64,000 nt of DNA from Cristatella mucedo (taxonomy: Eukaryota; Bryozoa; Phylactolaemata; Cristatellidae): NCBI GenBank assembly GCA_009760855.2, contig WPIO01000009.1:6466501-6530500 (forward strand). The letters run 5' to 3'. Shown here in pieces: positions 55,706 through 64,000 of the stretch; positions within the stretch are counted from its first letter, which is position 1; each line of letters starts with the position of its first letter. Under the pieces are notes generated by a model. The model was not told the DNA's origin and did no database searches. It was given only the letters and a program-made list of their open reading frames with translations. A program made the position numbers and the translations under genes.

Positions 55706-55909
55706 CCAACCTTTCCCTTGTGTGTGCTAATAGACAGCTAGGTGCCGCACCGCCTCTCGGGGTGATTATGATGAAGGCAAAACAGCCACTACAGCAACTG
55801 TGAAAAAATGACATCCGAAAGATCTCCATAGCTTTTATATTAAGCCAGACGAGGCGGCGAAGCCAAAGTAAAATCTTAGCATTGTTATGATTATTGATTA
55901 TTTCAGGTA

Positions 55910-56500
55910 AACAAATAATACATTTGTATAACGCCCTCAAGAAACTAAATCTCTTCCAAGGCACTTTGCATATGCTGGAAAGAAAAAAGCAAGATCAAAT
56001 GATTAGTGGCAGCATGCACAATGTCAGCATGCATGACGTGGTTAGGGGTGATACGCACAGTGTCAGCATGTAAAAAGTAGTTAGTGGTAGCGTGCATGCT
56101 GGTTTGGCCCAGTGGTTAAGATGCTCGCCCCGACCAAGATCTGACCGAGGTCGTGGGCTCGAGCCCCGTGGCATATGTGAAGTTCCTGAATAGAGATTGA
56201 GTTTTCTTAGTGCGCTATACAAATTAATCATAGTTTTATTCATGCACAATGTAAGCCCGCCGAAGCACACAAAGGACGAATCACAGAGACCCATTAAAAG
56301 CTGTGATAAAAGGTGTGCGTTTTAAGCTTCTTTTGAAATATCGTTAAGTCGGGACTTTTGAAATCAGTCGGGAGTGAGTTCCAGGCTTTGGGAGCTACGA
56401 GCAAAAGGCATAGTTTACAAAGGATTTTGAGGTTCTTACGAGGTATAGCTATACGATTTGAGTAAAAAAGAGCAGGTGTACGATGCCCAAGCTGGTGGAG
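55910..56500 (-). mobile_element. LINE-A 3' part interrupted by a SINE-1
   Basis: Tail complement ATAATACATTTGTATAACGC at 55914, 3' UTR to 56097, then the SINE, then 56240-56500 with C-terminal coding remnants (minus frame: CLLLVAPKAWNSLPTDFKSP, LTIFQKKLKTH). Confidence 0.8.
56098..56237 (+). mobile_element. SINE-1 copy nested in LINE-A
   Basis: Head GCTGGTTTGGCCCAGTGG, GCTCGCCCCGACCAAGATC, GGGCTCGAGCCCCGTGGC, tail AGAGATTGAGTTTTCT then GTGCGCTATACAAATTAAT. A short ATGCA repeat occurs at both ends (CGTGCATGC left, TTCATGCACAATG right). Confidence 0.9.
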
Positions 56501-56502
56501 AG

Positions 56503-57850
56503 GGTAATGTAATGTAATATATCTCTCTCTGTTGCTCCACAAGGCCATAAAGACTGCTTAGATGTTATGCAGGAGAGTTTTGTATAGCGAACTCACAGCC
56601 TAATCGGCTTTCGGTAAGCATTCGGTAGCCAACAGACTTCGTCTCACGCAACAAAGAGAAAGTGACAAGCATAGCTGAGTCAGGAGAGCAGTTGAGGTAG
56701 TGAGTGGCATAGAAGTAGCAGCTCAGGACCGCTGGAAAGGATGAGCCATAGTTGGCAGCAAGAGAGTAGCTGTCGTTGCCTAAAAATTGTGGAGGTGAGT
56801 TCCACAGCCTAGGACCTGCAGAGATAAAGCTTCTGTCGTCAACGGTCTTTAAGCAAGGAATGGAACAGCAAATTATTTGTACATACAGGACCTGAGGGCA
56901 CGAGGAGGCTAAAACTTGTGCAGCAGTTCAGTTAGGTATGGAGGAGCCAAGCCGTCAGCCCGCTGCTACTGCTGCAGCTGCTTCCGTCCAATTCGAGTCT
57001 CGCGTTTGCAGCATGAGAACTCACTCGCCGACCAACGACGTCATCCCGCGCGTCGTGCGCCATTCTGTCACCTACTTGGAGAGGTCCGGCATGGCCGTGG
57101 AGGGCATCTTTCGAAGGTCGGCGAACCCTGTTCTCATCAAAATCGTTCAGGATGCTTTTAACGACGGTATGCAGTACGCCTCCAGCAGGCACCTCTCTGT
57201 TCGCTGCGTCCAGCTTGTGTTAGAGGCAGGTGGGCCTGCCTAGTCGAGAGTACGCTGCAGGCAGAAGTGTGAGAAACCGAACCCGGGCTAGTTAAACACC
57301 TTGGCAGCCATTGCACCATGGCAGCCATTGTTGCAACATGGCAGCCAGGTGGTGCTCTGTATCCATTGCTCAACCGGCATCCATCCTGGAACTTTTAGCA
57401 AAGGAGACACGTGCTCAAACCTCTGGTACTTGAAGACTAGCCTTGCAGCCATACTCACAGTCAGCTGCAGTGGCCTAGTTGCCTTTTTTGGTAGCCCAGC
57501 CAAAAGGGAATTACAATAATCAAGCCGAGACAAAACTAAGGAGCTAGTTAATTTTTTTGTAAGCCACTGTAGAAGACAGCTCCTAGTCTCAGATAATAAT
57601 CGGACGAGATGGCCAGCTGTAGAAGCATTCGTCTGAGTGAAGCTTTGAAAATTGAGGCAGCTGTCGAAAACGACACCTAAATTTTGAGCACGTGGTTATG
57701 GTCGTACAATAGCATCACCTATTGGAAGATCAAAGCCTTTTAATCCAGCCACACGTTAAGGGTGTCATATGAGCAGCAGTTCGTTTTTATCGTCGTTTAT
57801 TTTGAAGAAATTTTTCAACATCTAGGATCGAATGTCGGCAAGGCAGCTGG
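56503..57850 (-). mobile_element. LINE-B copy carrying an inserted RhoGAP-exon segment
   Basis: Tail complement TAATGTAATGTAATATATCT at 56507; 3' UTR and C-terminal complement up to GGAGCCAAGCCGT (56956); foreign sequence to about 57347; then LINE-B resumes with GTGCTCTGTATCCATTGCTC and runs to about 57850 (minus frame: [39 protein letters not shown]). About 28 bp of LINE-B are missing at the junction compared with the 3.7-kb copy. Confidence 0.85.
57012..57166 (+). CDS. RhoGAP-domain exon, ARHGAP1/ARHGAP8-like
   Basis: RhoGAP domains speed GTP hydrolysis by Rho-family GTPases through an arginine finger. This 155-nt segment has an acceptor (CGCGTTTGCAG) and a donor (AACGACG|GTATGC) and encodes MRTHSPTNDVIPRVVRHSVT, YLERSGMAVEGIFRRSANPV, LIKIVQDAFNDG. 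Human ARHGAP1 has IPIVLRETVAYLQ...LTTEGIFRRSANTQVVREVQQKYNMG here; the finger is the first Arg of EGIFRRSAN and is present. The exon should be followed by the VDFDQY...LPAVILKTFLRELP part, which I did not find in the window. It sits inside an antisense LINE-B copy, so it may be a transduced or duplicated exon rather than part of a working gene; equally, an intron-sited LINE may have been rearranged around a real exon. Confidence 0.8.
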
Positions 57851-57854
57851 ATAC

Positions 57855-59755
57855 TTCTATCTTAATATTCTATACTTCTAAAGTGTACTTCTATCTGATC
57901 AAGATTGCGACTATACTTTAGGTCTTTAGAAGTTCCTGAATTAGAATGATTAGGTATCTGGTGTGTCATAATCTGTGGCTTAAAATATATAAGGGCGATC
58001 CGGACAGATTGTTAGAAAGCTCTATGCTATGGTTAGTGCAATATAAATACAACCTCGGTGACTTCGGAATATACCACTCTAATTTAACGACATGGACTTT
58101 TTACCAAAGGTGCGAGTGCTCTTGTTTGCTTTCACCCGCTGTTACCGTCAGTATACCTGTGTAACTGTGTCTGTGTGTATCGGTGCATCACCTACCATTC
58201 TCAGCTGTGCTTCGACGAACAAGCTTCACGAGTATCGGAAATCGTCTTCATCAGGCACTAGCGTCAGTTACATTCACATCTTTTGCGATAAAGGGCTGTA
58301 GTTCAAAATTGATTACGGTGTATTCATAACAGTACCTTGGTAAAGTGAGCAGATTCTATGGACCAAATAAGGCGAAGCATTTATTTGACCACGATAAGCC
58401 CTAAAAACACTCGATAGCTACTCGACTACTTCACTAGACTTACGTTTTTTCCACAGCTGGTATTGTTTTTCCCCACCACTTTCCAGCCCTCCGGCACGCT
58501 ACGTCATAGGTGACGCCATTAAAAGCAATTTATTTGTCTCAGCTGGCTCAGTTGAGCTTAGTGCATGATAATAGTCTATCGATCCAGCGCATTCTAGTCG
58601 CAATGGCAGCGAGCAGACAGACATGTCATGCGAGTGCTGCATGCGAGGTTGCAAAGCACAGGCTGCTTGTGAAGCGCTTTCGCGTATGCGTACGACTAGT
58701 CGGCAGTTTGAGGAAATCTGTTCAGCTTGATGTGAAGAGACCTGAAGCTGCTTAGGAACTGTTCCTTGGGAGCTCGACGATTATCTACTCTTCCAAGTCT
58801 ACCGATGCCAATTGTGCCGTGGCCGGATAGCCTGGGAGGATCGACCCTCGAAACTACCGCTATCCAAGTGTAAATTGCCTCAATGGCTAACGGGTAAGCT
58901 ATCTTTGTATTCATCTGGTCATTATTACCGGCTGTTGGTCAATAAGCGTGCCCTGGCTGACACCGTGCACGCATCAAAATAGAACTGCCCAATTCGGTTT
59001 ACCCGGCAAATGGCGCCTCCATAAGGGTTTTCAAAATCAAGACGCAAAGGCGTATTGCTAGGTGCATTGCAACGCCTTCCACTCGCAACAGTGACCGACT
59101 GAACAGCGTTTGTGTATCAGTTTAGGTCAGCCACGAGAGACATGACTTTCGCATTGGTCCTCTAGCGTACAACGCACATGCTAATACAGTGCGTCAGCAT
59201 CTCGTGGCAGTCCGGAAAACTACGCGATATGAGTCCTGCTACAAAAGGATAACCAGTTTCTCCAGACTTATTGGTGCACATCCAGATAGGTCTCACCAGG
59301 CAACCTGTCACACCATTAGACAATGCGTTAAAAGCTTTCGAGCACCCCCAAGATGTTCTTCCACAGTTGTCACAGGCAAAAGGTCAAAGCTGCTACCTTC
59401 GTCGAACCGCAGATTAAGAACTTTATAGAGTGTGCCAAGTTTGCCATGAAGCTTAGCAGAAGGGAAAACCGACTCGTGACAGTGCTTCGTTGCAGTGCTT
59501 CGATGATTTCTGGGCAATCGCAAGGCTTACAACTGTAGCGCAGCCTTGGCTCAATTTTAGCGCCAACAAGAGCTGCTCGGCGGGGAAAATTTGGTTTGTC
59601 CTGGAGCAGTGAAACCAGAGAGAAGCGTAAGCGTAGTGAGAAAGCAGGGGCTTAAGCGTGAGCCTGGAAGCTTTGCGACCAGCTGCGGTGATTTGGCCTT
59701 TAGAATCGGTCTGCTATCAGCAGGAGCGGCTGATCGATGGTGGCTGGTCTGCTCA
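57855..59755. other. No gene recognised
   Basis: Frames at 58510-58755, 58696-58914 and 59189-59428 (60-82 codons) have no motif. Nothing repetitive was recognised either. Confidence 0.35.
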
Positions 59756-59764
59756 TAGCTCTGC

Positions 59765-61240
59765 TTACAGTTCCAGTCTGGCTTTAGAGCTAATCACTCC
59801 ACAGAATCAGCATTGCTTCGGGTGTACAACGACCTACTTATGAGTGCAGACATGGGTAGAGTGTCTCTGCCTGCTTTGCTTGATCTTTCGGCAGTTTTTG
59901 ATACTATCGATCACAAAGTTTTTCTAGAGCGCCTCTCATCTCGCATGGGCATGACTGGCACTGCTCTGCAATAGTTCAGGTCCTATCTCAGTGGGGGACT
60001 CCAGAGTATTGACGTGAATGGACAAAGATCATCCGAGGTACGTCTGAAATATGGGTACATCAGGGCTCCGTGCTAAGTCCGGTTCTTTTAACGGTTTATA
60101 CTCTCCCTCTTTCCGATGAGACTGCCAGGCACAATCTAGGCTTTCACTTCTATGCGGATGACAATCAGTTGTACCTTTGCTTTGATCTCTCCCAGCCTTC
60201 GAGCACATTGAATTGTCTCAACTCCCTTGCTGCATGTATTGATGACATCCGCACATGGATGGCAAAACATTTTCTTAAATTAAACGATGATAAAACTAAC
60301 TTACAAGTTATGGGCCAACCAAGTGTGACTCAGAAATCGGAAAGGCTGACGCTCAATATTGGCTCCGCCAGCATATCTAAAGTTAAATCTGCACGAAATC
60401 AAGGTGTCATGTTCCAAAGTGACTTTTCGTTAGACGACCACATCAGCTCCACCTTCAAGTCTGCCTATTTCCAGCTACATAACATTGCTAAAATTTGGGC
60501 TTGTTTAGATAAGGATACTGCATCTAAGCTGGTCCATGCATTTGTGACATCCCGTCTTAACTTCTGTAACTCACTGTTTGCTGGCCTACCGGCATGTGCG
60601 ATCAGGCGATTACAGCTGGTGCAAAACTCTGCAGCTAGGCTTGTCTGTCGTGAGGGTCGCATTTGCAACACAACACCACTTCTCGCCGACCTGCACTGGC
60701 TACCAGTCAAGCAACGGATCGACTTCAAAGTTTTGTCGCTCACTTTTAGGTCACTTCATTAATCTGATCCAGCCTATCTCTCAGATCTACTCCCCACCAG
60801 GCCAAGCATCGTACCACCCCTTTTTGGAATCAAACAATTTCCCACTTCCTTGTACAAACCTCAAATCCTTTGGAGACCGTACATTTAGTTCGTATGCTCC
60901 CAATGTCTGAAGCTCACTTCCGACTTGCGTCACAACATTCCCTGACTCGACCACATTCAAATAGATCTTAAAAACGTACCTATTTAGGGCAGCATTTAGA
61001 AGGTCCACGTGATTCGTTATTTATGTGCTTATGCGTGCTGACACTGCATACTGCCACTAACCACACTTGCACGCTGACTCTGTGCATGCCACTCACAACT
61101 ATGTTACTCATGTTGTTTATCAGGCATTCACGCACCATTCAATCGCATTTCCCTTTGCAGCAAATGTAAAGTGCCTAGAAAGAGCTTGAGTTCTCCTAGG
61201 GTGCTTTATCAAGTGCATTATTATTATTGTTATTATGATT
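59765..61240 (+). mobile_element. LINE-A copy with 230-codon RT frame
   Basis: Starts in FQSGFRANHSTESALLRVYN, motif A remnant LDLSAVFDTIDHKVFLERLS, a stop after GTALQ, then an open frame 60070-60762: [40 protein letters not shown] (catalytic YADD intact), WMAKHFLKLNDDKTNLQVMG, SRLNFCNSLFAGLP, LHWLPVKQRIDFKVLSLTFR. A frameshift at 60760 moves the C-terminal part. 3' hairpin and TTATTATTGTTATTATGATT tail at the end. Confidence 0.9.
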
Positions 61241-61439
61241 ATTCTGTGAGCGTCGGTGCTACCACATTATACCACTTCTCACCAGACCTGCCTTGAATCA
61301 CATCACATAGCGTATCAATTTCAAATTTTCATCATAATTATTTAGGTTTCCTTGATTTTTTTGCCCCAGCAAAACCATAGAAAAATTTTCCCCATCAGAC
61401 TTTGAATAATTTTACCTCCTCTTTTGGCTGGAGTCACTT

Positions 61440-61790
61440 AGCTATGCCTCACACTATTATCAAATAATTCAAAGACCCTGCCTCCAGTTTGTATGCTGAC
61501 AAAGAGTAGAAATCACTCTCGACTGACTTTACGACGTACTCTGACTTGACAACATTTAAAGGAAGCTAAAAACTGACCCGTTCCTACAACATTTTTGAAA
61601 TTTGCGTGATTTGTTCTTTCTGTGCTTATGCTAGGTCTGTATGAGTCGATCTCCGTGCTTTTATTCAATCGGACCCTGCATGCTACCTAAAACCTGCTGA
61701 ATTTTTTCTTTCAGCGTATGCAAATTTCCTTAGAAATAAATTTAGTTCTAAGTTGGTGCTACGGTAATGTCTTATGATAATGATCATGTG
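61440..61790 (+). mobile_element. Degenerate LINE-A 3' end
   Basis: GACTTGACAACATTTAAAGG, CGTGATTTGTTCTTTCTGTG and ACCCTGCATGCTACCTAAAA follow the family order; the hairpin is decayed. Confidence 0.6.
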
Positions 61791-61794
61791 TTAC

Positions 61795-62640
61795 TGGCAC
61801 AGTTCGTGTTATTAATGGCCAACTAATATGCTTTCGTTGCAAGACACGTGAAGTACTTGGAAAAAACACTTGTTTCACTTCGGGCCCTCTGCCTCGTGTC
61901 TTAGTATTGATACTATTATTTCGGATGGTGGCCATCTTACCACGCCATTTCGGACGTCTTCAAATTCACCAGCGTGCAATTTAGCTTAGCCTCAGTCCTC
62001 GAGTTGTCTCATTGAATTGTCGCAAGACAGTTAGCTGACATCCTCAGTATCGGAACGTAACGTCGACGACATCCTGGCAAGTGGGTCTACTGTTCAAGAG
62101 CATGAAGATCGTCAGGTGTGGGCGAGGCATGAGAGGTTAACCCTGTCCAACATGTCAACAAGTGCACGCCAGGCCAGACCGATTCCTTGCCTGAGCCGCA
62201 TGTCACCAGCTTCGCGAGTATGGTCAGACCCTGCCCGCCAGGGTGGAGGCTCTCACTGATTTACCCTATTTATCTTTGTCCAACTTCAAACTCTTGCGGC
62301 CGGCCGTAAGGGATGGCTTAGTAGCTTAGCCAATTTTTATAATAAGTCAGCAGCACTAGTGTGGTCAGCAGCTTTTTCGTCAACTATTGCAAGCTGAGAC
62401 TCGGCCGTGCCGAGACTCACACGAAACCCTTTGCAAAAGGTTAAAGTGTCGCGATTAATGCTACGCTGCTAGGCTTATTTGACGCGAGCTTGCCTATAGG
62501 CCTTTCGGTAGATGCGCTTCTCAGCATGACCAGACTCGTGCAGCAATACCAGCCGCCCGTCGCGGCCTGTGCTTTTCGCACAGTCACCCCAGACAGCTCA
62601 GTAGCTCTGCGTCCAGATGCAAAATTAAATGATGGCTGTG
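61795..62640. other. No gene recognised
   Basis: Unassigned sequence; no motif-bearing frame. Confidence 0.3.
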
Positions 62641-63130
62641 CAATCTGGTGTGACCACATTCACCGGCGTCTATTAGGGTGGTGGAGCGTGGCCTCGAAAG
62701 GTGGATCGCTGACCTCGACCTCGACCATCGCTATGAAGCCCGCCGCCGCCGCCGCCGCCGAGGCGATCTCGCTGAGCAGGCCTCTCCGAGCTGGGAGCGG
62801 ATGCGACTTCGACCCCTTCAGCTGCACCAATCGACCTTCGCCTTCACCTTAGCTACACCGATCGGATGCAGTCCGCACGCCTGGGCAGGAGCCGATCGTG
62901 TAGGCATTGCACTCAGCAGGGCTCCGCCGCTGCCTGAGAGCGCACCGCCGTCGCCGAGCTCGAGCAGGTCGTAAGTGGCTGCACGAGGAGCAGAATTTGC
63001 AGCGCGATATTGCAGCTGTTCTTCATCAGACCCGAGGCTGACGAGCTGACGAGCGACGGCTGCACTTACGTTTTTCTTCTCCCGCTCCCGCGAGCTTTGC
63101 GTCTTCGCCTCAGACGGGCGCGGTTTGAGC
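62640..63130. other. GC-rich stretch with a (GCC)n tract
   Basis: CpG-rich DNA with a GCC trinucleotide tract at 62740-62760. Overlapping frames give poly-Ala or poly-Arg peptides (plus 62490-62852, 120 codons; plus 62678-62974, 98 codons). It may be a promoter-proximal region, but no splice site or domain supports a gene. Confidence 0.3.
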
Positions 63131-63235
63131 TAATTTGAGGTCTTACTTGGGAGCAAGGCATTATTTGGCAACTCGCAGCGGCCCCTGTCTGCAAATGGGA
63201 CCAGATTATCATCCCGCCCTAGATTTGGCCCCGGT

Positions 63236-63325
63236 TTAATAATAATGATAACAATAATACACTTGATAAAACGCCCTTAGAGAACTCAAATCTCTTTCAA
63301 GGCGCTTTACATTTGCTGCAGAGGA
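63236..63325 (-). mobile_element. LINE-A tail fragment
   Basis: AATAATGATAACAATAATAC, ACTTGATAAAACGCCCTTAG, then TTTCAAGGCGCTTTACATTT and GCTGCAGAGG. Confidence 0.85.
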
Positions 63326-63450
63326 TTAAGGTGCTCGCTTTAAACGACCGAGTTCGAGGGGCTCACGATTACGATCGAGGTCGTGGGCTCGAGTCCTGCG
63401 GCGAGAGAGATTTAGTTCTCGCAGGTGGTGTAGAAATAAATAATAACACA
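63325..63450 (+). mobile_element. SINE-1-like copy, rearranged
   Basis: TTAAGGTGCTCGC, then CGATCGAGGTCGTGGGCTCG, AGTCCTGCGGC, GAGAGATTTAGTTCTCGCAG, TGTAGAAATAAATAATAAC. The middle part is duplicated or replaced compared with the family, and it abuts the LINE-A tail directly. Confidence 0.65.
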
Positions 63451-63643
63451 TTTTCATATTGATTTCTTCAGCCGCATTTACAGAACCAGCTTGATGGCCA
63501 TTTTCAAATTGCTAAGAATATCGCTTGGCAGCATTTTGGCTCGATGCACTGGCCACGTCAGTGGCATTTGAGGACTTGGTGTTAGCCTTCTGCAAATGTC
63601 AAAGAATTAAGAGAGGCCAAACCACCAATGAACTCAAGGTTGC

Positions 63644-63922
63644 ATGCAGCTCCTAATCAATGGCAACGGAAGCCTGCAGCAGACCAGTTTCGGTTTGACC
63701 GGAGCGACCGTGTTGTCATTACAGCATAGGTGGGTCACCGCAGAACAACCGTCGGAGTCTCAACCCGAGGATGCCGTGCAGGTCTTTCGCTCGCTTTTCG
63801 CACATTTCAATATTCAGGAAGACTTGGTGACTGAACAACGGCCCACGGTTTACCGTTGCCGAGTTTTTAGACTTTGCGTCGCGCCGTTGCGCTCACTCCC
63901 TCCAGCTCGAACTAACAGCTAA
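63644..63922 (+). pseudogene. Open frame with possible integrase-like fragment
   Basis: A 92-codon plus frame includes EDAVQVFRSLFAHFNIQEDL, then VTEQRPTVYRCRVFR. The pattern (aromatic-x-x-hydrophobic ... F-x-I-x-x-x-L-V-T-x-x-x-P) is reminiscent of the region around the second catalytic Asp of Ty3-type retroelement integrases (RFGVP..L.SDRG), but that Asp is not present at the expected place. It may be a decayed element or chance. Confidence 0.25.
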
Positions 63923-64000
63923 GGCAGTGGGCTAGCGGAGAGATTCGTCCAATCGGCAACGACAAAAACCGACGAAGCTGTCGCACGACAAAGCTGCCAG

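Overview
The window is animal nuclear DNA: split genes with GT/AG introns and frequent stops between exons, tRNA-derived SINEs, 5'-truncated non-LTR retrotransposons, microsatellites, no operons and no viral or bacterial gene layout. The recognisable host proteins are metazoan-type (DGCR6, YRDC, LYRM2 and a RhoGAP domain). The repeat content (L2/CR1/Rex1-like LINEs ending in ATT repeats) suggests an invertebrate, perhaps marine, but the phylum cannot be fixed from the sequence.

Host genes. (1) A complete DGCR6 homologue on the minus strand, three exons between 7454 and 2837, whose intron phases close exactly into a 209-residue protein. (2) A YRDC-like threonylcarbamoyl-AMP synthase on the plus strand, three exons at 15.5-20.8 kb; the first coding exon and the last exon were not found. 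(3) An LYRM2-like mitochondrial LYR-motif gene on the minus strand, with a 141-nt exon at 48.0 kb and a 28-nt microexon at 45.87 kb. (4) One RhoGAP-domain exon at 57.0-57.2 kb that lies inside a LINE copy. (5) An unidentified exon with a membrane segment at 31.6-31.9 kb, whose first part is duplicated 1.37 kb downstream. Four of the splice donors share the uncommon start GTACG.

Mobile DNA fills most of the rest. LINE-A (RT core with YADD; 3' end a GCGC hairpin followed by ATT repeats) has more than 20 copies or tails; the best, at 11.86-13.51 kb, has one nonsense codon in an otherwise open RT-to-C-terminus frame. LINE-B (a related RT ending in CATTA repeats) has about 10 copies. SINE-1 is tRNA-derived and ends in a sequence matching the LINE-A 3' hairpin, which suggests it is mobilised by LINE-A machinery. 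SINE-2 is a second tRNA-derived family without that tail. There is a solo LTR with a perfect 5-bp target duplication inside a LINE-A tail, a LINE-B inserted into a LINE-A, a SINE-1 inserted into a LINE-A, and a decayed R2/NeSL-type element with a CCHC finger and restriction-like endonuclease motif at 43-44 kb.

Layout: 0-2.2 kb repeats and unassigned sequence; 2.2-7.5 kb DGCR6 with two tail-to-tail LINE-B copies in intron 2; 7.6-15.4 kb LINE-B, LINE-A and a GC-rich stretch; 15.4-20.8 kb YRDC with nested LINEs in its long intron; 21-31 kb LINEs, solo LTR, unassigned DNA; 31.5-36.8 kb membrane exon, its partial duplicate, a CpG-rich stretch and LTR-like ends; 37-45 kb LINEs, a minisatellite, a tandem repeat and the R2-like relic; 45-50.5 kb LYRM2; 50.5-61.8 kb LINEs, SINEs and the RhoGAP exon; 61.8-64 kb GC-rich and unassigned sequence.
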